Shown piece after piece: positions 9,334-18,252 of a stretch of DNA of 64,000 nt. The stretch lies in the NCBI RefSeq assembly GCF_001412215.1, contig NZ_LLWP01000008.1, positions 186,001 to 250,000 on the forward strand. The letters run 5' to 3'. Origin of the DNA: Pedobacter sp. Hv1. GTDB taxonomy: Bacteria > Bacteroidota > Bacteroidia > Sphingobacteriales > Sphingobacteriaceae. Position 1 is the first letter of the stretch; each line of letters opens with the position of its first letter. A program made the translations under genes and the position numbers. The notes under the pieces are model-generated. The model did no database searches. It was given only the letters and a program-made list of their open reading frames with translations, and was not told the origin of the DNA.

Positions 9334-11382
9334 ATGGCAATATTAGATGAATTTCACGAAGATTTTATTCAATCAGTTCTAATAGATGCAGAATCAAGGA
9401 GTCTGTTCAAGGCTCAGTCATTTTTTGAAATTGTCTGTGAAGATCTTGTCAGTGTTGGTGACTTGACCACTAACTATACACCTGCAGAATATATTAAAAG
9501 AGGTTTGGAGGCATACGGCTATGATTATGATGAAGAAAGAAAAATTCTTACCATTCTTAACCATCAATTCTATCAAGACGATACGATTCAGACACTTACA
9601 AAAGGTCAGATAGAGACTAAATTCAGTCGATTGAAAGCATTTTTTAATAAGTGCACTGAACAACTTTACAGTGAAATGGAAGAAACATCTGAAGCATATT
9701 CAATGGCTTATAACATCTTCAGATACTTTGAAAGGAAACAGCTAAATAAAGTTAGGCTTATGGTACTAACTGACGGTAAAGCAACAAGAAATCTCCTTGA
9801 ACTTCCTGCCGAAAGCATCAAAGATATACAGTTTGATTTCCGAGTTGTGGATATTGAGTATTTACATAATATTTATGAGTCGGAAACTAAATCTGCAGTT
9901 TCAGATATTGAAATTGATCTTCCGTGCCTTAAGATTAACGATGATAAAAATAGCTACCAATCATATCTAGCAGTGATAAGTGGTGACCTTTTGGTTGATA
10001 TTTATGAGGAGAATGGACAGAAGCTTTTTGAGCAAAATGTACGCACATTTCTCCAGTTCAAGGGAAATGTCAATAAGGGGCTTAGAAATACAATTGAATA
10101 TAATCCCGAAATGTTCTTTGCTTATAACAACGGCATAACTGCCACAGCAGAATCAGTAGAAATATCAAATGACGGAAGGCTTAAAAAAATTCGAAATTTC
10201 CAGATTGTAAATGGAGGGCAGACCACCTCCGCTATTTACGCTGCTAAAATGACGTCAAAGCTTGATGTTTCCAAAGTTGCCGTCCAGATGAAACTTTCAG
10301 TGGTAAAAAGCACACAAAATCAAGATGAATTTGTATCAAAGGTTGCCGAATACGCAAATACGCAAAATAAAATAAATAATTCGGATTTTTTCTCAAATAG
10401 TCCTTTCCATAAAGATATGAAGGAATACTCTACCAGAATATTTGCTCCTGCAACTGGGGGCGCACAAAAAAGAACCCATTGGTTTTATGAGCGAGTTCGA
10501 GGTGAATATTTAAATAGTCAGGCATACCTTAAAGCTGCTGAAAAAGCAAAATTCTTACTAGAAAATCCTAAAAATCAGGTTGTAGACAAAACACTCCTTT
10601 CAAAGACAGAAATTATGTGGCGCGGTAGGCCTGATATTGTATCTAAGGGGGCGCAGGAAGCGTTTAAAAAATTTGCTGATGAAATTACTGAAACCTTGGA
10701 AAAGGATAATCTAGCAATAACCGAAGTTTATTTTAAAGATGCGATTTGCAGGGTTATTCTATTTAGGACTGTAGAGAGAATGGTTTCAGCTGCACCATGG
10801 TATGATGGGGGATTCCGAGCTCAGACAGTAGCATATACTATATCTTATCTATCTGAACTCACACAAGCCTCTGGATTTGAACTTAATTTTGATCTTATAT
10901 GGGAACTTCAGGAAATCCCACAATCACTTGTTGAGATGCTAAAACTTATCTCTGAAAAAGTGTACCATAAAGTAACTCATCCTGCACCAGGCTATGCTAA
11001 CATCACACAGTGGACTAAAAATTCTATGTGCTGGAGTGCCGTTAAGGAAATTGACATTGAATTCCCTATTGAAGACCCTCGTCTGTTTATCCACAGGGAA
11101 GATAAAAAATATAAGGCAAAAGAAAGTAAAGGTGTCAAAGCGGTAGACAAAGGTATTGATAATCAAATCTTTGTTCTTAAGGTTATTACCAAAGATTGGA
11201 ATACTTTGCTCAATTATTATAAAAATTACAAAGGCATCAAAAATCTTAGCTCGATGCACCTTGACGTTTTAGAAAAGATGGCATCAAAAAAAATAACACT
11301 GCCCTCAGAAAAACAGTCAAAAATTTTATATCAAATCTTTGAAGGCGCACGTCAAGAAGGGGTATTACTTGATACAATCTGA
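9334..11382 (+). CDS. AIPR-family abortive-infection protein (defence operon gene 4)
   Basis: 682 aa, 11 nt after the previous gene. The centre contains FFAYNNGITAT (about 262-272) and QIVNGGQTTSAIY (about 289-301), the hallmark of AIPR (abortive infection phage resistance) proteins. These sequences are typical of the family, first linked to phage resistance in lactococci and common in MutL-Z1 restriction loci. Its molecular activity is not settled; it could be a second nuclease-type effector or a target-recognition subunit. The family call is firm. Confidence 0.9.
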   Translation: MAILDEFHEDFIQSVLIDAESRSLFKAQSFFEIVCEDLVSVGDLTTNYTPAEYIKRGLEAYGYDYDEERKILTILNHQFYQDDTIQTLTKGQIETKFSRLKAFFNKCTEQLYSEMEETSEAYSMAYNIFRYFERKQLNKVRLMVLTDGKATRNLLELPAESIKDIQFDFRVVDIEYLHNIYESETKSAVSDIEIDLPCLKINDDKNSYQSYLAVISGDLLVDIYEENGQKLFEQNVRTFLQFKGNVNKGLRNTIEYNPEMFFAYNNGITATAESVEISNDGRLKKIRNFQIVNGGQTTSAIYAAKMTSKLDVSKVAVQMKLSVVKSTQNQDEFVSKVAEYANTQNKINNSDFFSNSPFHKDMKEYSTRIFAPATGGAQKRTHWFYERVRGEYLNSQAYLKAAEKAKFLLENPKNQVVDKTLLSKTEIMWRGRPDIVSKGAQEAFKKFADEITETLEKDNLAITEVYFKDAICRVILFRTVERMVSAAPWYDGGFRAQTVAYTISYLSELTQASGFELNFDLIWELQEIPQSLVEMLKLISEKVYHKVTHPAPGYANITQWTKNSMCWSAVKEIDIEFPIEDPRLFIHREDKKYKAKESKGVKAVDKGIDNQIFVLKVITKDWNTLLNYYKNYKGIKNLSSMHLDVLEKMASKKITLPSEKQSKILYQIFEGARQEGVLLDTI

Positions 11383-11500
11383 TTGGGTAAAAAAAACATT
11401 TTTTATTGTTGCCATATTTATTATTTTCACTGTTTGTTAGCGTTTTTCTTGTAAATATCAGAAATTTTTACTAACGGATTGATTATCAAATTATTACAAC

Positions 11501-12562
11501 GTGAAAAAGTCTAAAAAAATTGGTATCGATATTTTCAGCGGAGCAGGTGGCCTGAGCTTAGGCGCAGAAAACGCTGGAATTTCCATTGGACTAGCTATAG
11601 AAAAAGACCCTTCCGCTGCAAAAACCTTTAGTAGAAATCATCCTGGAGTAAATATTCTGTGTAAAGATATCGGCGAAATCAAACCTTTAGAACACATCGA
11701 AAAAAATCCTTTCATTGTTTTCGGAGGCCCTCCTTGTCAAGGTTTTTCGTTGTCGAATACTAAAACTCGCACAGAATTTAATAAGAATAATTATTTATTT
11801 AATGAGTTTGTAAGATTTGTAAATGAGCTTCAACCAGAGTGGTTCTTGTTTGAAAATGTTGAAGGTATTACTACTTTCAATCGTGGGGAAACTGTAAAAG
11901 AAATAAAAGCCTGTTTCAAGGAAATCGGATATGAAACTACCGAAAAAGTTCTTTACGCATCTGATTATGGAGTTCCACAACATAGAAACCGTTTTATAAT
12001 GGTGGGAAACCGTCTAGGAAAAACCTTTGAATTTCCTGCTAAGAGCAATCGTAGAATTAGTGTTGAAGATGCAATTTCAGATTTACCAGATCTCAATAAT
12101 GGAGATAAGTTCGCTGATCTGCCTTACAAGAGACAGCTCTCAGAAGTTAGTCACTACGCTAAATCAATGAGGTTAAAATCAAATTCTGCTAGTCAAAACT
12201 TAGTATCTAAGAACGAAGACTATGTTATAGAACGATACAAACATATAAAACAGGGTCAAAATTGGCGAGCTATTCCTTCGGAAATGATGCAAAACTATGC
12301 TAACGTTAATAATTGCCATAGTGGGATTTACAAAAGATTAGATGCCTCAATCCCATCTGTTGTAATATCCAACTACAGAAAAAATATGTTAATTCATCCT
12401 TTTCAAGATAGAGGTCTTTCCGTAAGAGAAGCTGCAAGGTTACAGAGCTTCCCAGATCACTTTGTTTTCGAGGGAACTTTAATGCATGTACAGCAACAGA
12501 TAGGTAACGCTGTACCTCCATTGCTAGCTGAGGCTATTTTTAAAAAGATATTAAGTTATTAA
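11501..12562 (+). CDS. DNA (cytosine-5) methyltransferase (defence operon gene 5)
   Basis: 353 aa, starting with GTG at 11501. It has the C5-methyltransferase motifs in order: DIFSGAGGLSLG (motif I), GGPPCQGFS with the catalytic Cys near residue 78 (IV), ENVEG (VI), QHRNRFIMVGN (VIII), a short target-recognition region, then RLQSFPDHF and QIGNAVPP (IX-X). It should transfer methyl groups from SAM to C5 of cytosine and protect host DNA from the operon's nuclease. A 118-bp gap separates it from the AIPR gene, so it may have its own promoter, allowing modification before restriction. Its 3' end overlaps the convergent - strand gene by 12 bp. Confidence 0.95.
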   Translation: MKKSKKIGIDIFSGAGGLSLGAENAGISIGLAIEKDPSAAKTFSRNHPGVNILCKDIGEIKPLEHIEKNPFIVFGGPPCQGFSLSNTKTRTEFNKNNYLFNEFVRFVNELQPEWFLFENVEGITTFNRGETVKEIKACFKEIGYETTEKVLYASDYGVPQHRNRFIMVGNRLGKTFEFPAKSNRRISVEDAISDLPDLNNGDKFADLPYKRQLSEVSHYAKSMRLKSNSASQNLVSKNEDYVIERYKHIKQGQNWRAIPSEMMQNYANVNNCHSGIYKRLDASIPSVVISNYRKNMLIHPFQDRGLSVREAARLQSFPDHFVFEGTLMHVQQQIGNAVPPLLAEAIFKKILSY

Positions 12563-13519
12563 TTCTTGTAAATTATAAGTTAAAAAGTAATTTGATCCTT
12601 CAGAATAAGCGTTAATATTGTACTGATTTGCTGAAGCATAGCAAATTTGTATATCATCATTCTTAAGGGCTGCAATTGCTACACCCATAGTTGAGATCTT
12701 ATTATTTAGTGGAGAAATAACAATATTATATTGTTGTCCATATTTAGCATATAAACTGGTAATCTGATCTTGTGTCTCCTTAATATTTGTGCAGGAGAAT
12801 TCGAATTGATCTAAAAGAATAGATGAGTTATTATTTGCAAGATGCTTATATTTCTCATTTGCAATCTGACTTAATTGTTCATTTATGGAGTCCTTACTAG
12901 ATGCTTTTCCCAGAATTAGTTTATTAGGTTCAAAAGAATTGATTATTTCATCCGCCCTTTCTTCTTCAAATCCACTAAGAAGTATTAATAGAAGTTCTTT
13001 TGAAGGTAACTGCATCCCAGAAAACCCTAATACTGACCTTATATCTCTTATTCCTTTTGTTAACCAAATATTTTGATCTTTATCCGAATAGCTTTCAGCT
13101 GGTGTATAGACAAAAATCACCTCTAAATATTTTAAGAATAATTCGGCAGAAAGAAGTCTGATTAATATAAGTAAAACCTCTCTGGTAAAGGTAGTCATAT
13201 CTATAACCACCTTATATTTATCTTTTGATACTGTATCAGAAAATTTTAAAAACAACTGATAAAACTTGTCGTAAGTTTCAAGTGGAGAGTTTTTAGGGTA
13301 ATCTATTCTTGATAAAAAAGGAAGGTTTTTCTTCACTTCTTCTAAATTATCTTCGGATACTTTGTAGGTATCTTCAATATGAAAAATTACAGCCTCTTTT
13401 ACTTGAGTTTTATCTAAATTGATTCCTAAGTACGTTGAACGGCTCTCAAAACCAGATGAACACAAGTAAAGATCTATAACTCCTAAATAGGTAACGATAT
13501 TTTCTTTTTCTATTCTCAT
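12551..13519 (-). CDS. Unknown protein of HD-ATPase cassette (Rossmann/CARF-like candidate)
   Basis: 322 aa, third gene of a - strand cassette, starting 1 nt after the ATPase gene. I do not recognise a named family. It begins with a strand-rich segment containing CSSGFESRST. Next come KVVIDMTTFTREVLLIL and VIFVYTPAES, and it ends with NIVISPLNNKIST, IQICYASANQYN and a YSEG motif. Alternating hydrophobic strands and helices suggest a Rossmann-like or CARF/SAVED-like ligand-sensing fold, but that is a guess. No nuclease, helicase or membrane motif is visible. Its convergent 12-bp overlap with the methyltransferase places it inside the defence island. Confidence 0.6.
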   Translation of the reverse strand: MRIEKENIVTYLGVIDLYLCSSGFESRSTYLGINLDKTQVKEAVIFHIEDTYKVSEDNLEEVKKNLPFLSRIDYPKNSPLETYDKFYQLFLKFSDTVSKDKYKVVIDMTTFTREVLLILIRLLSAELFLKYLEVIFVYTPAESYSDKDQNIWLTKGIRDIRSVLGFSGMQLPSKELLLILLSGFEEERADEIINSFEPNKLILGKASSKDSINEQLSQIANEKYKHLANNNSSILLDQFEFSCTNIKETQDQITSLYAKYGQQYNIVISPLNNKISTMGVAIAALKNDDIQICYASANQYNINAYSEGSNYFLTYNLQELIT

Positions 13520-13520
13520 G

Positions 13521-15311
13521 TTATTCGAGTTCAGTTAGTAAACTTAGTTGCTGATCTTCGTCGCCATTAGAAAGTGTTTTGTTAGCTTCACGTTCAAATT
13601 TTAAAGGGTCAGTTAGGCTTATTTTTAACACACTACTGTTCATAAATTTGTAGCCTTTAAAACCAGCTGGATCCAATTTAAAATAAGGGGATAAAGTACG
13701 ACTTAAAATATAAAGCCTACACCTACCTGTACCTTGTTTGTTCCCAATTGAACTTTTATGCAAATATCCATAATGTTCTGCAAGGTCAATTATTTCTTTT
13801 AATTCATTGTCGGGCATATCATTTAAGGCAACTGAAAAAACTATTCTTTCAGCTCTATCTGAAACAAATATTCTGTGGAACATTTGTCCAAGACCAATGA
13901 TAAGATTATATAATTTATCTGCTTTACTTAAACGCTCATTCTCATTTTTATGTCCATGTTCCTCGATAACTTTTTGAAATTCATTTTCTAAAAAACTACT
14001 TGAGTATTCTTTAATTATGGAATCTTGAACCATTACGGGTATATGATCAATGTCTGGAATTTGAATTTCATTCCTAGAAATATGGTTCGAAAACATCCTG
14101 GTGGCCGGCTCTAGAAAATGACGTATAATACCAGATGAAACATCTACTAAATTATCGAAACCAGCATAGTTATAATGAGAACCTGCACGACTTCCCTTTA
14201 ATCGCTTTACATACTCGGAAGTAGCATATCTCCTAGCGGCATCACCTCCCGCATAAGATTTATTTGGGTTTGAAAATTCAATTTTTAATTTAGCTTTAAT
14301 CTCTTCGATTTCCTTCTCCTGGTCAGCGTCAAAAGGAAAAAAGTCAGTTGGAGCAATCTTTTTCTCCAAATATTTTTCAATACGTTTACTAACAATTCTT
14401 TCAATACGCTTATAATAGTTATTGTTGGGCGTTGTGTAGACAGTTGCTATGTTAACCTGTGAATAATCATGTGGTGAATCAATCGTTTTGTTTGTGACCG
14501 TTTTTAAGGTTTTATAATCTAATTGCGTAGATATCTTAATGCTGATATCTTTTGAGGTTCTATAAGAAACCCAAGTATTAAGAATTTTGGTTTGTGTTTC
14601 ATTCAAATACCCAGCATCATCCACCAATAGAAAAATAGGCTTATCCTCAGGAAAAAATGAAAGTTTTTTAAGTTCCAAAAGTATTGGATATAAAAAATCT
14701 AAATAATTACATAAAGGACCATTATATTCTAAAGGCAAAGAGGGAGACAATGCCACCTTTTTGCAATAGGTCTTACATTTTAAAAAGATTTCATCCAGTA
14801 TTTTGATTACTCTTTCAAAGTAGCTTACTGGATTATCAAATTCGACCTTATAATTTTCAATATCTTGACCAGAGATATCAACATACCATAAAAATGTATT
14901 GCAATAAAAATCTTTAATTTCAGCTAAGCACTTGTCAAAATCATCTTTATACTGTAGGATGCTTTTAAAACATTTAGATGCAACATACGTAGTTAAAAGG
15001 TGTTCATTAAAAAAAGTATTGGAACTATCTTTTAATCTATCCAGCTCTGGGTAATTAATATCTGTTAATTTTATTGGAGCATATAATGAAAAATAGTTGA
15101 GTTCATTAAGCCCACAATTCCTATCTATCTTTTGACAATCGGGCATCATGTACCTAAACATCATACTCTTTCCTGAACCCCTAGGACCATTTAAAAATGT
15201 ATGACCAATTTCAGGCACTTGATAAAAATCGGTGAAGACATCAACGAATAACTCATGTACTTCTTTCGCAGAAATTCCTTCTGGCGTATTTACTTCAAAG
15301 GGATTTTTCAT
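13521..15311 (-). CDS. ORC/CDC6-like P-loop ATPase (cassette gene 2)
   Basis: 596 aa. Walker A is NGPRGSGKSM (41-50) and Walker B is FLLVDDAGYLN (227-237), with most conserved sequence in the N-terminal half. The long C-terminal part has winged-helix-like character near its end (LAEHYGYLHKSSIGNK and following basic strands). The layout resembles ORC-CDC6-type AAA ATPases found in defence islands. It overlaps the upstream HD gene by 4 nt (ATGA) and is followed after 1 nt by the third gene, so all three are probably one transcript. The P-loop assignment is firm; the subfamily and role are inference. Confidence 0.75.
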   Translation of the reverse strand: MKNPFEVNTPEGISAKEVHELFVDVFTDFYQVPEIGHTFLNGPRGSGKSMMFRYMMPDCQKIDRNCGLNELNYFSLYAPIKLTDINYPELDRLKDSSNTFFNEHLLTTYVASKCFKSILQYKDDFDKCLAEIKDFYCNTFLWYVDISGQDIENYKVEFDNPVSYFERVIKILDEIFLKCKTYCKKVALSPSLPLEYNGPLCNYLDFLYPILLELKKLSFFPEDKPIFLLVDDAGYLNETQTKILNTWVSYRTSKDISIKISTQLDYKTLKTVTNKTIDSPHDYSQVNIATVYTTPNNNYYKRIERIVSKRIEKYLEKKIAPTDFFPFDADQEKEIEEIKAKLKIEFSNPNKSYAGGDAARRYATSEYVKRLKGSRAGSHYNYAGFDNLVDVSSGIIRHFLEPATRMFSNHISRNEIQIPDIDHIPVMVQDSIIKEYSSSFLENEFQKVIEEHGHKNENERLSKADKLYNLIIGLGQMFHRIFVSDRAERIVFSVALNDMPDNELKEIIDLAEHYGYLHKSSIGNKQGTGRCRLYILSRTLSPYFKLDPAGFKGYKFMNSSVLKISLTDPLKFEREANKTLSNGDEDQQLSLLTELE

Positions 15312-16363
15312 GCCGTCAGTATTTTTGCCTTAACTAAATTAGAGATATAATCGCCATCTATATGTTGCCCACCATGTAAAGTGAGACTTGCACATGCATC
15401 AAAAATATTTTGTTTGTCGAGACTTGGATAGCCATTTTCTTTTAGCTCGTAAGCAATAGGAGCTATAATCTCATCGTGATCAGACGAAGTAAGCAAGTGG
15501 ATTTTTACTCGTACTTTATTAAATCTGCAAATTTCCGGGAGAAACCTGCCGCAATATAACGCTTCCAAAAAAGTTTTTTGGGTGCGCTTATATATTTCGG
15601 TGATCAGATATTCTTCAATAATACCACTCTTTGTTTGTTTAGGGTATTTATCAGTTAGGTATTTATCTTCAACATAAAAGCTTAATTGTATTTCCTTCTC
15701 GTTGAGATGAAGGCTATCTAAGCTTGCTGAATATAAATGGAAGATTTTACTTGTTTCTTCTATCTGATTTATTTCAAGGAGAAAATTAGAGGCTCGTGTT
15801 AAATCTTCTGCTAGTTCATCTCCCAACCGAAGGCACGCTGCTAAAAATTGCGGTCTAATTCTTTCATGAGATAGTGTATCTGAAGTTTGAAGTTTACCAA
15901 TTGGATCATCTTGGCCGCCATGCGACCTCGCAATATTTCCAATAACCATTTTTTCTGAAGTGTTTAAGGCTTTTCCAGCATCGAATTTTGCTAGAATCTC
16001 CTTTCCCTTTTTTGCATGCTCAACCCTGCTTCCAATTAAGTGACCTGTATCATGTAATTGAATAGCCATTAGGAGAATGAAAATCTCATATGGTGAAATA
16101 TAGAACTTATCAGTGCCAGGATTAAATGACGGATTTAAGCAACTAATAATCTTAGAAACCCTGTCAATAACCATTCTGATATGATCTACACCATGGTCAT
16201 TGTAATAACCTGACTTTTCAATCTCTAAGATTTTCGTCTTAATTTCTGGATGAACATCCTTATCAAACGCATTTTTAAAAGTCTTGTAAATACAGAAATA
16301 ATCCTTTTCATGCGGGAATACAGACTTGTCCGTAATTTTTAAAAATTCTTCTTCGATATTCAC
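15308..16363 (-). CDS. HD-domain phosphohydrolase-like protein (cassette gene 1)
   Basis: 351 aa using the GTG at 16363. The frame extends to a TTG at 16423, but the added 20 residues are hydrophobic and look untranslated. The HD metal site is complete: HGVDH (57-61), LHDTGH (103-108), SHGGQDD (His at 148) and LRLGDELAED (Asp at 182). HD enzymes hydrolyse nucleotides, cyclic nucleotides or phosphodiester bonds. In defence loci they deplete nucleotides or act as nucleases. The C-terminal 150 residues are not recognised. Its stop overlaps the ATPase start by 4 nt. The substrate is unknown. Confidence 0.75.
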   Translation of the reverse strand: MNIEEEFLKITDKSVFPHEKDYFCIYKTFKNAFDKDVHPEIKTKILEIEKSGYYNDHGVDHIRMVIDRVSKIISCLNPSFNPGTDKFYISPYEIFILLMAIQLHDTGHLIGSRVEHAKKGKEILAKFDAGKALNTSEKMVIGNIARSHGGQDDPIGKLQTSDTLSHERIRPQFLAACLRLGDELAEDLTRASNFLLEINQIEETSKIFHLYSASLDSLHLNEKEIQLSFYVEDKYLTDKYPKQTKSGIIEEYLITEIYKRTQKTFLEALYCGRFLPEICRFNKVRVKIHLLTSSDHDEIIAPIAYELKENGYPSLDKQNIFDACASLTLHGGQHIDGDYISNLVKAKILTA

Positions 16364-16423
16364 TATACTAAATTTAACAACCAGATAAGAAAAAAATAAT
16401 CTTATCAGATATAAGTATGTCAA

Positions 16424-16775
16424 GTTTACAAAAAAAAATGGTTTTTCCCGTAGCTTCTGAAAAAGAGAAAATACAATAGCAAAAAAAGAAAGCGAATGAC
16501 CTTTCTATCGTACTTATGCAATACGGCTCAGGTAACCCGAATTCGAATTAATAACCAAAATTGCTATAATATCGTGATTTCGAAATGAAATTAATGATTT
16601 TTAATAGAAAATCGTCAAGTTTAACAGAAAAACTTGACTTACTTAACGAGTAGAAGATTATGAGAAATTGGGTCTTCAAGCTTTAAGGTAGCTGCATTAG
16701 TTGCCCTGATCTAGTCAATTTTTTGAAATAGCTTTTTCATTTTTTCGTTGTTTTTGTTTTTAGGAAATAGATAAA
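16424..16775. other. Intergenic region with a perfect hairpin
   Basis: About 350 bp between the HD gene's upstream region and the end of the transfer block. No gene seen. A perfect inverted repeat, GTCAAGTTT (16614-16622) and AAACTTGAC (16630-16638), makes a 9-bp stem with a 7-nt loop. It may be an operator or a terminator for the - strand HD cassette's neighbourhood. T-rich stretches follow at 16720-16760. The cassette promoter should lie here, but no clear boxes were found. Confidence 0.5.
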
Positions 16776-17411
16776 TTAAAAGGCGCTCATAAAAAGTTCT
16801 TGATAGGACATAAAACCGCCTTTGGGCTTGTGGGTACGGATTGCTAAACGTAAACCTGTTGTTTTTTCAAATCGGTTCAACGAAAACGAGCATTCAGCAA
16901 TATTGAAACTCTTTCCCCGGTAATTGATTTTGACAAGTTCATCCCTGATTTCAAAAGAGGCATCTGTTTTGCCCAACCACAGCGCAACCTTGCAATCCAT
17001 TACCTTTCCGGTAAGCCCTGCGCCAAAAACCGTATGCACCTTGGCATTGGGGAATTGTGCATAAAGGAAATTTAGCTGCTGGTAACTGGGCAATAAGCCC
17101 AGCGCAGCAAATGCTACCACTACCGAGGTGTCGAGCCAATTGGAATAATATTGGCAGAAGCATAGCAGCTCTGAGGCAGAATAGCCAAGAAAAAGATGTC
17201 TAACCTGTGCTGGGAAACCGTCGGCTGCTAACCAAATGCCAGCAGTCGACGGTATAGAACTTCTTGACCCCCAATACTCTGATGTAATCTCTATATTGTC
17301 AAGGCAGTATGGGAATTTCCAATCCCCATTTTCCAGATCAGAAAACTGAAGGAAAAAGTCTCTTAGTTCTGATTTAATTCTGGGCTGATCTGAACTGGTA
17401 AAAGAGAGCAT
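16776..17411 (-). CDS. Hypothetical ICE protein at end of transfer block
   Basis: 211 aa, last gene of the long - strand block. Its ATG overlaps the stop of the DUF3945 gene (TAATG), so it is translationally coupled. No recognised domain. It has hydrophobic patches (ELLCFCQYYSNWLD, SVVVAFAALGLL) but no clear membrane anchor. The segment VHTVFGAGLTGKVMDCK is distinctive. Proteins in this position accompany DUF3945/toprim-type proteins of Bacteroidota elements, hinting at DNA metabolism. Function unknown. Confidence 0.55.
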   Translation of the reverse strand: MLSFTSSDQPRIKSELRDFFLQFSDLENGDWKFPYCLDNIEITSEYWGSRSSIPSTAGIWLAADGFPAQVRHLFLGYSASELLCFCQYYSNWLDTSVVVAFAALGLLPSYQQLNFLYAQFPNAKVHTVFGAGLTGKVMDCKVALWLGKTDASFEIRDELVKINYRGKSFNIAECSFSLNRFEKTTGLRLAIRTHKPKGGFMSYQELFMSAF

Positions 17412-18223
17412 TAGCGAGAGGCATTTCGCCCATAACCACGGTCTTGTTGTGGTTTGTGGCTATGCTCTTCATTTCGTGGCAATGATACATTACCAGTTTC
17501 TCTATCCTTTTTTGTTTGGTCCATCACTTCTTTCATAGCCTTATCATAGCCCTTGGTAAATTCCTCTTTTTGTTTCTCGCTGTTACCAACTAAATTTCGA
17601 ACCCCTTTAAACAGCAGATAAGAAATACCACCATCCAACAATACTGAAAGGATCAGATGTTTAGTGTCAGACCGAACTCCCTTGCTGTCGGTTGCGCTGT
17701 GCTGAAAGCGTGTCCCATCGCCGAGTTCTACCAATTCGCCATTGCGGAATGATTTTTTCTGTTTTTCTGATAAGGTTTCCCCATTTACCTTTAAGGGTAC
17801 TTCGACATGATCAGGACGGTAGACAATAAATTCTTTGGTCTGCTGATCATATTCGATAGCGAGCAGTGCGAGTTTTTTATCAGCCTGCTCATACGCTTTC
17901 TGTACAGACTGCAACTTTCCGGATTGGAGGTTCCTGCTTTCTTCTTCGCTGAGCAGAGGGTGCGAAATTGCCTGTTTATAGATTGGATGCAAATTGAGTT
18001 CAACTTTGCCTTTTTCGTTTCTGGTCAATGACAACTTTGCATCCAACTGGCGTATGGTAAAGCCGTCCAGTTGTAGATTTTCCATACTCAGCATATCTGT
18101 CCTGCGACCAGCTAGCAGTGCATCCAGATTATCGGAAGCCATTTTCGGCTTCCCATTCTGATAAAGCCCAAGCCTTTCCAATTCTTTTATAGGCAGTTCA
18201 TTTTCTTTGATAGGTGTTTCCAT
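17411..18223 (-). CDS. DUF3945-like mobile-element protein
   Basis: 270 aa, polar, with no signal peptide. The N-terminal part (GLYQNGKPKM, then LLAGRRTDMLSM) and the charged repeats such as LNLHPIYKQAI match DUF3945-type proteins common in Bacteroidota conjugative elements. The C-terminus is low-complexity and rich in Arg, Asn and Gln. A short hydrophobic segment (HLILSVLLDGGISYLLF) may be one helix. It lies between the ArdC-like gene and the 211-aa gene in one operon. Its role is unknown in general; some relatives are fused to toprim or helicase modules. Confidence 0.7.
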   Translation of the reverse strand: METPIKENELPIKELERLGLYQNGKPKMASDNLDALLAGRRTDMLSMENLQLDGFTIRQLDAKLSLTRNEKGKVELNLHPIYKQAISHPLLSEEESRNLQSGKLQSVQKAYEQADKKLALLAIEYDQQTKEFIVYRPDHVEVPLKVNGETLSEKQKKSFRNGELVELGDGTRFQHSATDSKGVRSDTKHLILSVLLDGGISYLLFKGVRNLVGNSEKQKEEFTKGYDKAMKEVMDQTKKDRETGNVSLPRNEEHSHKPQQDRGYGRNASR

Positions 18224-18252
18224 AATTAATTTTTTTTATGATCTTAAAATCG

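Noticed and set aside
16614..16638. Perfect hairpin as a CRISPR repeat or attachment site
   Set aside because: Single occurrence with no spacers or second copy found; kept only as a hairpin.
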